A stretch of DNA of 64,000 nucleotides. Origin: an uncultured Mycobacterium sp. (GTDB lineage Bacteria; Actinomycetota; Actinomycetes; Mycobacteriales; Mycobacteriaceae). The position numbers and the translations under genes are program-made. Location: NCBI GenBank assembly GCA_900078375.1, contig FLQS01000024.1, positions 1 to 64,000 of the forward strand, read 5' to 3'. The notes below the pieces were generated by a model. That model searched no databases and was not told where the DNA came from. It worked only from the letters and a program-made list of their open reading frames with translations. Positions 15,997 through 25,887 of this stretch are shown here, in pieces. How positions within the stretch are numbered: the first letter of the stretch is position 1; every line of letters begins with the position of its first letter.

Positions 15997-17175
15997 TCAT
16001 ATTGCGTAGTCCGGCAATTCGAAATGATCGACGAGGGTGTGTGCGAGCAGCAGATCCGCCACCGGGGGGATGTTCATCGCCCGCATTGCCAGGTTGCGCA
16101 TACTGATACCCAGTGAGGTCCGTGGTGTGAAGAATGAGACGAATTTGCGCGCACCGACCTGTTTACCCTCGATGAAGGCGCGCATACGCGACTCGTAGAC
16201 CGCAAAGGCTCGGCGATAATCGTTGTTGGCGCGGGCGAGTTCGCCGGCCAGGACGTAGGCCTCGGTGATGGCCAGACCCGTGCCCTCGCCGGCCAGCAGC
16301 GACACGCAGGCAGCCGCATCCCCGATGAGCAGTACGCGTCCTCGTGACCAGTGATCCATCTTGATTTGGCTGACGACGTCGAAATACAGATCATCGACAT
16401 CGTCGAGTGCGGCGAGTATCTGCGGGCATTCCCAGCGCGCGTCGGCGAACTCGCGTCGCAACCGCGCCTTGGCGCTGGTGACGTCGCCGACGTCGCATAC
16501 ACGCTCGGATCGGAACACGAATAAGAACAAGGTGCGGTTGCCGCGCAGAGAGAATCGACCCACGTGACGGCCGGGCAGATTGTAGGTCACATAGATCAGG
16601 TCGTCGTGCAGCGCATAGCCGTCGATGACGAATGCCGCGACCGCGCAACCGAGGTAGTGCTCGAATTGCGACTCGGGCCCGAACGTCAAATCGCGCACGG
16701 TGGAGTGCAATCCGTCGGCGCCGATCACGAGATCAAACTCGCGTCCCGGTGTCGTGTCGAATTCCACCCGCACGCCGTGAGGGTGTTCCTCGATGGCGGT
16801 GATGCTGGTTCCGAAGATCGCCTCGACGTCGTCCTCGATTGTCCCGTAGATGGCCGCGGCCAGGTCGCCGCGAGCGAGGCTTGTGTAATTTCCGTTGGTG
16901 GCGCGCCGGAGGGCGTCGACGTCGGCGCGGGCTTCGATCCGACCTTCGTGGTCGACCAAGCGCAATTCGCGCATCTGGTAGCCGGCATCTTGGATGGCCG
17001 TTTCGATGCCCATCCGCTGCGCGACGCGGTAGCCGAGCCCCCAGAAATCGATCACGTATCCGCCGGTTCGGAACTGCGGCGCCCGTTCGATCAGGGTGAG
17101 CGTATGACCCGTCCGATGCAGCCAATACGCGAGCGCTGGGCCAGCCACTCCGGCGCCGCTGATCGCGATCTTCAT
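15997..17175 (-). CDS. FAD-dependent monooxygenase (PHBH-like)
   Basis: This 392-residue flavoprotein has the N-terminal dinucleotide fold 'ISGAGVAGPALAYWL' (GxGxxG, residues 5-19), the DG motif 'FDLVIGADGLHSTVR' (about 147-161) and the second FAD motif 'GRVLLIGDAAACVSLLAGEGTGLA' (about 285-308). This is the group A hydroxylase pattern, often used on aromatic compounds or tetracyclines. It is single-component, using NAD(P)H directly. The substrate is unknown. Confidence 0.88.
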   Translation of the reverse strand: MKIAISGAGVAGPALAYWLHRTGHTLTLIERAPQFRTGGYVIDFWGLGYRVAQRMGIETAIQDAGYQMRELRLVDHEGRIEARADVDALRRATNGNYTSLARGDLAAAIYGTIEDDVEAIFGTSITAIEEHPHGVRVEFDTTPGREFDLVIGADGLHSTVRDLTFGPESQFEHYLGCAVAAFVIDGYALHDDLIYVTYNLPGRHVGRFSLRGNRTLFLFVFRSERVCDVGDVTSAKARLRREFADARWECPQILAALDDVDDLYFDVVSQIKMDHWSRGRVLLIGDAAACVSLLAGEGTGLAITEAYVLAGELARANNDYRRAFAVYESRMRAFIEGKQVGARKFVSFFTPRTSLGISMRNLAMRAMNIPPVADLLLAHTLVDHFELPDYAI

Positions 17176-17368
17176 CCCGCCGAAATCCTCCTTGCCGGGC
17201 CGCCGTGAGACGGTCGTCGTGTCGTTCGCTCCGCCGCTGCCGGAAACCGACCGAGTCCCTGCCGGACCGAGATTGAGAAGCTGGTGCCCTGAGACGGTGC
17301 GGTGATCGGCAACTACCGGCGGCGGGCCCGTGCTCTAGACTCGCATGGCCAAACTGCCAGGCGCACAA

Positions 17369-17851
17369 CTACGTTCGGGCGACGAACCGAATAAAGGGCA
17401 ATCGGTGTCCGACCTCCCTGAAGTCGGCGTGGGAACCGTCAACCGAGAAACCCAGTACCCGGGGCAGCAGCAGTTTGGCCGCTATGCGGTGTCGTGCGGC
17501 GTAACGGGCGAAGACTTCGGCGCCCTCTTCCTCGCTGAGCGGTAACGCGACCGAGGGCATCGTTTTCCGCCCGACCTGGATGCTGACCTCTGGAGTCTGC
17601 AGCACATTGCGATACCAGGCGGCGGCTGGTCCCCACCCCGACGCGACGATGTAGCTGCCGTCGGTCCGATCGTGCTCGACGACCTCCAAGACGGTTTGCC
17701 GCCGCTTGCCGGAGACTCGGCCGGTGTGATTGAGCAGCATGAGCCGCGCGCCGAACAGCCAGCCGAGGCCGAGCCGATAGACATAAATCGGCAGCCGGTA
17801 GACGAAGCGGCTCGACGCCGACGGTGGTTGCGGCGTCTTGACGATCTTCAT
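17369..17851 (-). CDS. Deazaflavin-dependent nitroreductase/quinone reductase family (DUF385)
   Basis: This 160-residue split beta-barrel protein of the Ddn/DUF385 family has 'LLNHTGRVSGKRRQTVLEVVEHD' (about residues 39-61) and 'YIVASGWGPAAAWYRNVLQTPEVSIQVG' (about 67-94). Family members bind F420 and reduce quinones or nitro compounds, usually at the membrane. It is followed downstream by the FAD monooxygenase on the same strand, 190 bp away. Confidence 0.85.
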   Translation of the reverse strand: MKIVKTPQPPSASSRFVYRLPIYVYRLGLGWLFGARLMLLNHTGRVSGKRRQTVLEVVEHDRTDGSYIVASGWGPAAAWYRNVLQTPEVSIQVGRKTMPSVALPLSEEEGAEVFARYAARHRIAAKLLLPRVLGFSVDGSHADFREVGHRLPFIRFVART

Positions 17852-18406
17852 CGATCAATTTCCTCTCTCGCGCGAACTTCACTTGTAGTTGCCCTTGTGG
17901 CGGCGCAGTCTGGGTCGTCAGCTTTCCCGGGATCGGGCCGGGTGGGCCGGGGGGCAGGCCGGCCGAAGCGGCAGATTGCGGCGGAGCGACGCCAGCGGAC
18001 GATGGCAACGGCACCTGAAGCCATCGCCCAACACGGAAGTGCTTTGGGTTCAGACTGATCCGCCGTAGCCGGGGCGTCGTCGCGGGGCCCGTGCTCGCAT
18101 CGGTCGTCACCGGTGGCCCCTCCTCACGTGGACCGAAGTGCACGGCAGCACGCCGCTCACCACGACTTCCAGACTAACCACATTGCATGCTGCTCGCATG
18201 ATCTGCCTAAAACAGGCCATGTGATGTGCATGTAATTTGGTTGAGCGGGTAGACGGACGCGGCATCCACGACCCGGCAGTTCCCGCACGGCGGGATCGGC
18301 TTCCTTCGCGAGGGGGCAGCCTCCGATACCTTGCGTCACCAGCGCCGCGGGCTCGCCGAGCTTTCGTCGACGCGCCAGAAGTGCTGCCGTGGCGAACTGT
18401 GCGCGG
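17852..18406. other. Gene-poor stretch before DUF417 copy B
   Basis: About 555 bp without a well supported gene. A Pro/Ala-rich minus-strand frame starts near 18112 but runs on into DUF385 in a wrong frame with no stop at a natural place, so it was not called. The end of this stretch leads into predicted promoter P6. Confidence 0.4.
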
Positions 18407-18433
18407 TGTAACGCCACGCCCGCTTTGGATCAC
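18407..18433 (+). promoter_or_regulatory. Predicted ECF sigma promoter P6 (DUF417 copy B)
   Basis: TGTAACGC-N16-CAC on the plus strand, 47 bp before the ATG at 18481. Confidence 0.62.
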
Positions 18434-18480
18434 TACGACAAGGTTGAGACTGTTCGTCAAGCGTGAAAGGCACACATCTG

Positions 18481-18996
18481 ATGTCGGATGCTCTGGTCGC
18501 TTCGCGACTTCGCGCCCAATTGCCGGCGTTGCTAACCACCGCCGGTGAAATCGTGAGCCGCTACGGCCTCGTCGTTGTGCTGGCGTGGATCGGGTTCGGA
18601 AAGTACGCGAAAATGGAGGCCCGGGTGCTCATCGAGCACAGCCCGCTGATGTCGTGGCTCTATGACTTCCTCAGTGTCGGCGCCTTGGCGAGGGCGTTGG
18701 GCACGGTCGAGATCGTTGCCGCGGTTCTTATCGCGCTCCGACCGTTGTGGCCTAAGGCGTCGGCGGTCGGCAGCGCGATGGCGGTGGTCCTGTTTCTCGG
18801 GACATTGAGCTTCCTTTTCACGACTCCCGGACTTGTGGCTACGCACTACGACGGCGTTCCTGTGCTTGGAGCCCAACCGGGGCAGTTTCTGTTGAAGGAT
18901 CTGGTGCTCATCGGTGTGGCGCTGTGGACGCTTGGAGATGCGCTCGGCGCCCACTCAAGGGCTGACAGGCAGACCGCTCATTCGACTCCGGCGTGA
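18481..18996 (+). CDS. DUF417 (YkgB/RclC-like) membrane protein, copy B
   Basis: This 171-residue paralog of the gene at 10804-11334 shares the four-helix layout and motifs: 'SRYGLVVVLAWIGFGKYAK', 'HSPLMSWLYDFLSVG', 'LGTVEIVAAVLIALRPLWPKASAVGS', 'FLGTLSFLFTTPG' and 'QFLLKDLVLIGVALWTLGDAL'. The start ATG 18481 is preceded by GAAAGG; a GTG at 18463 is an alternative. Sharing both family and promoter motif with copy A suggests both are targets of the same sigma factor(s). Confidence 0.85.
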   Translation: MSDALVASRLRAQLPALLTTAGEIVSRYGLVVVLAWIGFGKYAKMEARVLIEHSPLMSWLYDFLSVGALARALGTVEIVAAVLIALRPLWPKASAVGSAMAVVLFLGTLSFLFTTPGLVATHYDGVPVLGAQPGQFLLKDLVLIGVALWTLGDALGAHSRADRQTAHSTPA

Positions 18997-19120
18997 AAAT
19001 TTCGCCTTCGGCAGCGAATTGCCCGGCTTGGAGGCCGCCTTATCATTCGGGAAGTTTCGTCCGGCGCCATCCGTTCCAATGGTTTAAGCATCAACCGCAA
19101 CCAGGAACGAGGCACCAACC

Positions 19121-20266
19121 ATGGCCGGAGATCTGCCGGACAAAGCGCTCGAGTTGCGTTCGTTGGTGACGTCCGCTGGCGAGCTTGAACTCTCGTTACA
19201 CGAAGTCGAGGTGCCGACCCCGCGTGACAACGAGGTGCTCGTAAGGGTCGAGGCATCACCGATCAACCCGTCAGACCTGGGCCTCCTGGTCGCAGGTGCG
19301 GACATGAGCAAAGCGACGGTGACAGGCACTCAGAAGCGGCCGGTCGTCACCGCTCCGCTTGGCGACGGTGCCCTCAAGGCGTTTGCGGCCCGACTCGACC
19401 AGTCACTTCCGGTCGGCAACGAGGGCGCTGGCACGGTGGTGGCGGCGGGATCATCCGAAGCAGCCCAGGCCCTGATCGGAAAAACCGTGGGGATTGCGGG
19501 CGGCGCGATGTACTCGCAGTACCGAGCGTGTGACGCGTCAATGTGCTTGGTGCTGCCGGAGGGCGCCACAGCTCGAGACGGGGCGTCGTCGTTCGTCAAT
19601 CCGCTGACGGCGCTCGGCATGACCGAAACCATGCGCCGCGAGGGACATTCAGCCCTGGTGCACACCGCCGCCGCGTCGAACCTCGGCCAGATGCTGGTCA
19701 AGCTCTGCCAGAAGGACGGAATACCGCTGGTCAACATCGTCCGCAAGCCCGAGCAAGAGGAAATCCTCAAATCCCTCGGGGCGGCGCATGTCCTCAACTC
19801 GACGTCTCCATCGTTCGCCACCGACCTCGTCGACGCTCTGCAAGAGACCAAAGCGACGCTGGCGTTCGACGCCATCGGCGGTGGAACGCTGGCCAGCCAG
19901 ATCCTCAACGGCATGGAAGAGGCCGCCAGCGCAACCGCATCGGAGTACTCGCGTTACGGGTCGACCGTGCACAAACAGGTGTATATCTACGGCGCCCTCG
20001 ACACTTCGCCGACCGTTCTCACCAGGAATTTCGGCATGGCGTGGGGCATCGGCGGCTGGCTGCTGACCCCATTTCTGGCCGGCGCCGGAGCCGAGACCAT
20101 CGGCCGGTTGCGTGCTCGGGTGGCCGCGGAGCTCACTACGACCTTCGCGAGCAGCTACACCCGAGAGGTGTCGCTGGCCGGCATGCTTCAACCGGGTGCG
20201 TTCAACGAGTACGTCAAGCGGGCGACGGGGGAGAAATTCCTCGTGACGCCGCAGGCGCTTCCCTAA
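19121..20266 (+). CDS. MDR-family zinc-binding dehydrogenase / quinone reductase-like
   Basis: This 381-residue medium-chain dehydrogenase/reductase has the N-terminal GroES-like domain 'NEVLVRVEASPINPSDLGLL' (about 36-55) and 'GNEGAGTVVAAGS' (about 99-111), then a Rossmann domain with 'ALVHTAAASNLGQMLVKLCQKDG'. It lacks the zinc cysteines of alcohol dehydrogenases, so it is more likely an NADPH-dependent quinone or enoyl reductase. It sits 125 bp after DUF417 copy B and could be co-transcribed in the redox-stress cluster. Confidence 0.85.
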   Translation: MAGDLPDKALELRSLVTSAGELELSLHEVEVPTPRDNEVLVRVEASPINPSDLGLLVAGADMSKATVTGTQKRPVVTAPLGDGALKAFAARLDQSLPVGNEGAGTVVAAGSSEAAQALIGKTVGIAGGAMYSQYRACDASMCLVLPEGATARDGASSFVNPLTALGMTETMRREGHSALVHTAAASNLGQMLVKLCQKDGIPLVNIVRKPEQEEILKSLGAAHVLNSTSPSFATDLVDALQETKATLAFDAIGGGTLASQILNGMEEAASATASEYSRYGSTVHKQVYIYGALDTSPTVLTRNFGMAWGIGGWLLTPFLAGAGAETIGRLRARVAAELTTTFASSYTREVSLAGMLQPGAFNEYVKRATGEKFLVTPQALP

Positions 20267-20389
20267 CCAGTCATCCCCGGTAGATGGCAGGTTTGCAACG
20301 AATCTGTGAAACAACGCGAGTTGGCCACCTTGTCGTTTACGCTGCACCTGGCACTCCAGCGGGGGGTGGCCAGAATGGAGCGCGCCGTT

Positions 20390-21034
20390 ATGGATCCTGT
20401 ACGCACGCGAGGAATCGTCCGAGTCACTGCGGCGGCCGTCGCCCTGGGATTGGTCGTGGCCGGCTGCGGCAAGGATGAGGAAAAGTCGTCCTCAACGTCG
20501 ACGACGACCTCGACCACGACGTCGACCACGACGTCGACCACCACCAGCGCTGTTGCGGCGCCCGCGGGCGAGCACAACTACGAGACGCTGCTGATCAAGG
20601 CCTCAGCCATTCCTGAGATCGGGGCACCGTGGGTCGGCGATACGCCGAAGACCACCCTTGATCCCGCGCCGCCGGACGTCACCCAGACCTTCACGTCCGG
20701 GACCAACGCCATCAACGTGTCGATCATCATCGCCGACGACGCCGCGCAGGCCGCCACGGCACTGACCGGCGCCGCGAACAGCGTTCCGTCGCAGGTGACC
20801 GGCACCCCGGTGCCGCTGCCTGCGGTCAGCCCCGACGCGACCGTCACCATCGGAACGTCGCCGGACGGTAAGTCGGCGATGGCGGCCATGCTGTTCACGG
20901 TGGACCGCACCGTCACGGTCATCGTCTTCGGTAGCGGACCCGGCGACCTCAGCCCGGTCCCGCAGGACTACACCGAGACCGTCGGCAAGGCTCAGGTCGC
21001 GGCAATCCAGGCAGCCCTGCCCGGCCTGAAGTAA
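20390..21034 (+). CDS. Secreted lipoprotein with Ser/Thr linker
   Basis: This 214-residue protein starts at ATG 20390 (another ATG at 20375 is possible). Its signal peptide ends in the lipobox 'LVVAGC' (cysteine near residue 24), then comes an acidic-charged start and a low-complexity Ser/Thr linker with three STTT repeats, followed by a globular domain of about 160 residues with alternating strands. No named family was recognised, but similar exported lipoproteins are common in mycobacteria. A strong terminator follows. Confidence 0.75.
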   Translation: MDPVRTRGIVRVTAAAVALGLVVAGCGKDEEKSSSTSTTTSTTTSTTTSTTTSAVAAPAGEHNYETLLIKASAIPEIGAPWVGDTPKTTLDPAPPDVTQTFTSGTNAINVSIIIADDAAQAATALTGAANSVPSQVTGTPVPLPAVSPDATVTIGTSPDGKSAMAAMLFTVDRTVTVIVFGSGPGDLSPVPQDYTETVGKAQVAAIQAALPGLK

Positions 21035-21047
21035 TCGCTTGCGCTGA

Positions 21048-21076
21048 GGCCGGGGGTGTTGTGCCCCCGGCCTTTT
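21048..21076 (+). terminator. Intrinsic terminator after the lipoprotein gene
   Basis: A 9-bp perfect GC stem (GGCCGGGGG / CCCCCGGCC) with a 7-nt loop is followed by TTTT. It lies 13 bp after the lipoprotein stop and 6 bp before the end of the convergent membrane-protein gene. Confidence 0.85.
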
Positions 21077-21081
21077 CGCGT

Positions 21082-21741
21082 CTACAGCCCCGATTTGGAC
21101 GGCCCGCGGAACTTGCGGAATCGCGCATTCAGGCTGGGCGGCAAACTCTGGCTCAACGGGGCATGCGGCGTCACCGGAATCGGCATGGTCCGGTCGCACG
21201 CCCGAACCACGACCGGCACGTCGAGCATGTTGCCGAGCACGCGGATCTCCCGCTTTGCCTGCTCGCGGGCGATGAACAACAAGTCGAGTGGGTACCACAG
21301 CCCGACCCACGCCACGACGAGGAACACCCCGTTTCCGAGCAGGCCCTCTACCACCTCGCCCATGATCGGCCGGGTGAACGCGTAGGACAGCGCGATGCCG
21401 ATGAAGAACAGCAGCGAACCGCTGAATAGCGATCGCTTCCCCTGACGCCAGATCAGGTTGTGTTCGCGGATGGCCCGGCGCATTCGCAGCTGACAGTAGC
21501 GACGCACGGCCAGCACCACGGTGGCGGCCATTTCGTCGGAGCACTCGGCGGCGATGTTCAGCACGATGCGCTGCTCGGGAGTGATGGTCTTCTGCGCCAA
21601 GAACCGCTCCACCAGTTCGTCCATGCCGCTGTCGATGCGGTGCGCGCCGGACAGCAGATCGCGCGGATCCACGGAGAACAGCTCGTCCACATTGTCGAGC
21701 TCGATCACCACATCCGTCGGCGGGAGCCGCTTGACCGGCAT
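21082..21741 (-). CDS. Two-helix membrane protein in the JetD position
   Basis: This 219-residue protein has a soluble N-terminal helical region of about 100 residues with 'GMDELVERFLAQKTITPEQRIVLNIAAECSDEM', two membrane helices (about 104-122 and 138-157), then a cytoplasmic tail rich in basic residues. No family was recognised. It lies 86 bp downstream of jetC on the same strand, exactly where Wadjet operons normally carry the toprim nuclease jetD, but has no DUF3322/DUF2220 features. It may be a separate gene, or a membrane partner of the JetABC complex. Confidence 0.6.
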   Translation of the reverse strand: MPVKRLPPTDVVIELDNVDELFSVDPRDLLSGAHRIDSGMDELVERFLAQKTITPEQRIVLNIAAECSDEMAATVVLAVRRYCQLRMRRAIREHNLIWRQGKRSLFSGSLLFFIGIALSYAFTRPIMGEVVEGLLGNGVFLVVAWVGLWYPLDLLFIAREQAKREIRVLGNMLDVPVVVRACDRTMPIPVTPHAPLSQSLPPSLNARFRKFRGPSKSGL

Positions 21742-21827
21742 TGGCGAATATTACGTACGAAGGCTCCCGCGCCGCAGTCGAAGTCGGAAGGCGATCGAGC
21801 GCGACCTGCTGCACCCGGCCACCTGAG

Positions 21828-24800
21828 TCACACCCCCGCAGGCACTCGCTCCCGCGCCGCCGTGCTGCGCATCTCGGCCCGCAAGGACGTGAAGTCCGAG
21901 ATCGTCTTGGCTGCCACGGTGGCCACCGGGCGCGCGTTGCGGCTGGTGGCTTCCGTCTTCGACACCATGATCACACTGTCGATATAGGGCTGAATCGTGG
22001 TGGCGTTCTGCACGGTGGCCACGATGACGAGCTGGAAGCCGAACTTCCGGAAGGCCTGCAGCGCCTGCTGGGCGAACTGCGGATCCGACTTGGAGAACGC
22101 CTCGTCGAGCATCAACTGCGCGAAAACCGGCTTGTTGTCTGAACTCTCGGGGTTGGCCAGGTTGAAGCTCAAGGCACCGGCGAGGCAGAACGCCATCAAC
22201 TTCTCCTGCTCGCCACCGGAGTTGTCACCGGCATTGCTGTGCGTGCGGATGAGTTCCTCGGTGCGGATGTCCCATTCGGCGCAGTCGAAGGTGAAGCGGT
22301 TGCGCACATCCAGCGCGTCACGCGTCCACGCCTTGTCCTCCGGCGCGGTTGACGCCAGCCGGTTGCGCAACCGGAGAATGTCGGCGTACTGATCCAGGAT
22401 CGCCTGCTTGTCGCCGAGGCCGACCTCGGCGATGCGCCGGGAGATGGCCCGGACGATTTCGGTCAATTCGGCGACCGCGGTCAGGTTGCGGGGAGTGGCG
22501 CGCAGCGTCAACCGGGTGCCGTTGTTGAACTCGACCGCACCCAGCCCGGTGTTGACCCGGTCGATCTGCTCGCTGATCCGCCGTGTCTCCTGCTCGGCCA
22601 CCCGGTGCAGCGTCAGGATGGCGTCGGGCGCCTGCTCGGTGACCAGGCGCATCATCCGCTCATAGGCCTCGGGCAGCTCGCGTTCGTCGATGTGCCGGCA
22701 CAGCGCGACGTAGTCGTGCACCCGCTCGTCGAACACATCGCTGTCGTTGGGGATCGCGTCGGGGAACGCGGTGTCGAACGTGTTGAGGATGCGGGCCAGC
22801 TCATCGTAAGAGCGCCTGCGGCTTTCCCGCAGCTGCTCGCGTTCCCGGCGGATGGCGTTGAACACCGCTTCGCGGTGCGGCTCGGGATTGAGCACCTCCA
22901 ATGACACCGGAACGTCGGCTGCATAGCGGTTCAGCAACTCGGTCAGCGGCTCCGACACGAACGCGGGGGCCAGGCGGTCCTGCAGTTCGAGCAGTTGCGT
23001 GCGCCGGCCGTCCAGATCGTCACGGCGCGTCTGGATGGCGCCGCGTCGTGTCATGAGCGTCTGGATTTCCTCCCACACCTCGTCGGCGCGGGCGTTGAGC
23101 GCCTCAATGTCGGGATTGTCGGCCAGTAGCAGTTCGTACTGCTCGCGCAGCCGGTCGGCGTGACCGTCGGCGGTGTCGATGTCGATCTGATTCCACTGCG
23201 GGAACTGATCGCAGATCGCCTTACACGCCGCAGAGCGATCCCGCCACTGTTGCCGTTGCGCCGCAATGTCATCGGCGGCACGCCGTGCCTGCTGGAAGGC
23301 CTCTTCGGCATTGGCGAGGTCGACGGTCAGCGCGTCGATCTTCGCGGCGACCTCACCCTGGTAGATGTAGTCGGACTGTCGCAGCGGACGCCGGTCGTCC
23401 TTGATGGCCAGCCGATCGGAATCCTTGTACAGGCCGGCATCGGTGACCGCACGGCGGAAGCGGGAGAACACATCCGGGGTATCCACGCAGATGTGGTCGC
23501 CTGCCGCGGCGATGACGTCGGCGGCTTCGGCGGCGCACGGGTGGGTCGGGTCGACGACGAACAGCTTGCCGGCCAACGTATTCGGCTCGGCCTCTTTCAC
23601 CTCGGCGCCGACCAGCGAGGCGCGGACGTGATGCAACTGCAGCCGTCCACCCATGTTGGTCTCGTTGACGAACCGCAGCACCGCCGAATACTGCTCATCG
23701 GGCACCAGCAGTCGCAAGCCCACGCCGCGTAGCACCTTCTCCACCGCCACCCGCCAACGGCCCTGGTCGGGCCGCAGGTCCATCAGCTCCGCGATATATG
23801 GCAGCTCGCTGGGGTCGACACCGACTGCGGCACAGATGTGTTCGCGCATGGTGATGGCGAATTCGGGTAACGCCGAGCCGACGTGCTCGACGCGCTTGAG
23901 TTCCTTGGCGGCGTCGTCGCGCGCGATCCGCGCCGCCTTCTGCGCGTACTCGGCGTCGGTGGACGCCTCGCGGCCCCGGTCCAGCTTGGCCAGCAGTTCG
24001 GTGACTCCGGTGGCGAGTTCCTCACGCAGGTTCCAGAAGTCGTCGGCGCTATTGGGGATGTCGATGTCCTGCGCGTTGAGCATTGTTTCGTAGGCAGCGC
24101 GCCGGCGGGATATCTGCTCGGCCTGAGCCTCGGCGCCGGCCACCTGCGACTGCAGCGGTCCCAGGTTGGCGCTGGATCCGCTGATCTGCGCGTTGAGTGA
24201 ATCCCCTTCGGCCTTAGCGAGATTGAGCTGACGAGTGACGTCCTCGTACTCGTTGCCGAGCTGGTCGATGGTGGCGTCCAGCGACGTGATCTGCGGTGCG
24301 CACTGCGCGAGCCGGACATGGTCGGTGTAGGCCCGCACCATCGGCGGGTCGACCAGGTCGATGATGCCCAGGTCGGAGGACTCCGAGGCGTAGCGCTGCT
24401 GAATCTTCTCGATATCGCCGAGGATCTTGCGCTTGCGTTGCGCGACGGCGAGTAGCTCGCGGGCCTCCACCAGCGGATCGATCTGCTTGAGTGCATCGGG
24501 CAGCCGGGTCAGGCTGCTCGGCTCGTCGAGCATGAACTCCCGGACGAACTGTTCCAGTCCGCCAACACTTTTCAGCGACTTGGCCTTGCCGAGCAGCTGC
24601 TGGGCGGCGTCGGAGGCGCGGATGCCGATGGTGGCGTAGAGCTGGGCCAGGTACTGCGATTCGACCTTGGTGGAGAACCGCCACTCATCGTCCTTGAACA
24701 CCCCGGAGTCGAACCGCGCTGCTGCCCAGCGGTTGCAGACATCCTCGATATCGCGGTCGCCGTCGGCCAGCACGAACCGGCTCGACGAATCCGAGCGGGA

Positions 24801-25199
24801 CTCGCCGGTCAGCCATTTCAGCACCAGGCCGGTGACCGTCCGTCCGGTGTTGCTGGTGTAGCTGACAGCGATGGCCGACCAGGCGGTGCCTTCCCCTCGC
24901 AGGTACATCACCTTGCTGGTGCCGCCGTCGCTGCGCTGCCCCCACGCCCCGCGCACGTACTTGTCGACGGTGCGCCGGCCCGCGCTGGACCCGGCGGCGG
25001 TGTTGTCACCGGAGGCGTTGAAGTTACGCCGGTTGAACGGCAGGAAGCAGAGCGAAATCGCGTCGAGCAGTGAGGATTTGCCGCTGCCAGAGGCGCCGGC
25101 GATCAGTGCACCGCCGTCGCTGAACGGGATGTCGTGATACCCGTCGAAAACCCCCCAGTTGATGACCTGCAGCCGCGACAAGTGGAACTGTTCAGCCAT
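21828..25199 (-). CDS. jetC: JetC/MksB-type SMC-like ATPase (Wadjet)
   Basis: This 1123-residue SMC-like protein has Walker A 'GASGSGKSS' (residues 35-43), long coiled coils (roughly 270-450 and 600-760), the ABC signature 'SGGEQEKL' (starting about 994) and Walker B 'LMLDEAF' (about 1030). It matches the MukB/MksB-like ATPase of Wadjet, known in Mycobacterium smegmatis as the Ept system that restricts plasmids. It should form a DNA-loop-extruding complex with the two upstream products. Its start overlaps jetB by 8 nt. All motor motifs look intact. Confidence 0.9.
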   Translation of the reverse strand: MAEQFHLSRLQVINWGVFDGYHDIPFSDGGALIAGASGSGKSSLLDAISLCFLPFNRRNFNASGDNTAAGSSAGRRTVDKYVRGAWGQRSDGGTSKVMYLRGEGTAWSAIAVSYTSNTGRTVTGLVLKWLTGESRSDSSSRFVLADGDRDIEDVCNRWAAARFDSGVFKDDEWRFSTKVESQYLAQLYATIGIRASDAAQQLLGKAKSLKSVGGLEQFVREFMLDEPSSLTRLPDALKQIDPLVEARELLAVAQRKRKILGDIEKIQQRYASESSDLGIIDLVDPPMVRAYTDHVRLAQCAPQITSLDATIDQLGNEYEDVTRQLNLAKAEGDSLNAQISGSSANLGPLQSQVAGAEAQAEQISRRRAAYETMLNAQDIDIPNSADDFWNLREELATGVTELLAKLDRGREASTDAEYAQKAARIARDDAAKELKRVEHVGSALPEFAITMREHICAAVGVDPSELPYIAELMDLRPDQGRWRVAVEKVLRGVGLRLLVPDEQYSAVLRFVNETNMGGRLQLHHVRASLVGAEVKEAEPNTLAGKLFVVDPTHPCAAEAADVIAAAGDHICVDTPDVFSRFRRAVTDAGLYKDSDRLAIKDDRRPLRQSDYIYQGEVAAKIDALTVDLANAEEAFQQARRAADDIAAQRQQWRDRSAACKAICDQFPQWNQIDIDTADGHADRLREQYELLLADNPDIEALNARADEVWEEIQTLMTRRGAIQTRRDDLDGRRTQLLELQDRLAPAFVSEPLTELLNRYAADVPVSLEVLNPEPHREAVFNAIRREREQLRESRRRSYDELARILNTFDTAFPDAIPNDSDVFDERVHDYVALCRHIDERELPEAYERMMRLVTEQAPDAILTLHRVAEQETRRISEQIDRVNTGLGAVEFNNGTRLTLRATPRNLTAVAELTEIVRAISRRIAEVGLGDKQAILDQYADILRLRNRLASTAPEDKAWTRDALDVRNRFTFDCAEWDIRTEELIRTHSNAGDNSGGEQEKLMAFCLAGALSFNLANPESSDNKPVFAQLMLDEAFSKSDPQFAQQALQAFRKFGFQLVIVATVQNATTIQPYIDSVIMVSKTEATSRNARPVATVAAKTISDFTSLRAEMRSTAARERVPAGV

Positions 25200-25887
25200 C
25201 CTGGCCGGCCTCCTGATCGTCGCGCTCCGGTGTGGCGCCCCCGCTGAGCAGCAGTTCGAACTGCTGCTGCAACTCGGCGATCACCGATGCGGTCATCACG
25301 GCGTTGATCACCGGGCTGACGGTGTAGCTGTCTTCGTCGTCGCGCGTCTTGCGCAGGATCTCCAACCCGGTCAGGCGCGCGATGGCCGCATCGATGCGGG
25401 CGGTGAAGGTGACGGTGTCGCGGTCGACATCGTTGAGCACCCCGGAGAACAGCCCGTGCACCTCCTCGCGGCTGATCAGGACGGCCTGCCCGCCGGTGGC
25501 ACGCGTCATCTGCGCCAGGTGCAGCGCCAGGATGGAGTCGTAGGTGCCCAGCGGCTCGCGGCGCAAAAGCTTGACGCCTCGGGCGGATTCGTAGCGGGCC
25601 TGCTCGATGAACGCGATGTCGGTGCCGTCGACGATGCGCAGCATCAGGTCGAGTTCCGAGAGCCGCACCGATAACTGCGCGCGGTATTCGAGCACCCAGC
25701 TGTAGAGGTCTTGGTCGGCTTCGGCGCTGATGTAGCGGCGAGTCAGCAGCTGCTGCAAAGCCCAGCAGGCCCGGTCGGGCAGCTCGCTGACATCGCCGTC
25801 GAAGCGCGGGCGGCGCTGATGCGGCGTGCGGGCGGTCTGGTCGACCTGGGGCAGTGAACTGAAGTCGATGTCGGCGTCGGTGCTCAT
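25192..25887 (-). CDS. jetB: JetB/MksE-type Wadjet subunit (DUF4194)
   Basis: This 231-residue protein has winged-helix character: '[30 protein letters not shown]' near the N-terminus, '[20 protein letters not shown]' in the middle and '[26 protein letters not shown]' near the C-terminus. This fits DUF4194, the MukE-like subunit binding the kleisin and DNA. The start ATG 25887 overlaps the jetA stop by 4 nt and the end overlaps jetC, so stoichiometric coupled translation is expected. Confidence 0.88.
   Translation of the reverse strand: MSTDADIDFSSLPQVDQTARTPHQRRPRFDGDVSELPDRACWALQQLLTRRYISAEADQDLYSWVLEYRAQLSVRLSELDLMLRIVDGTDIAFIEQARYESARGVKLLRREPLGTYDSILALHLAQMTRATGGQAVLISREEVHGLFSGVLNDVDRDTVTFTARIDAAIARLTGLEILRKTRDDEDSYTVSPVINAVMTASVIAELQQQFELLLSGGATPERDDQEAGQDG

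Noticed and set aside
17852..18112. Pro/Ala-rich minus-strand frame starting near 18112
   Set aside because: It runs through the DUF385 gene in the wrong frame without its own stop at a natural end; no ribosome binding site or homologous pattern.
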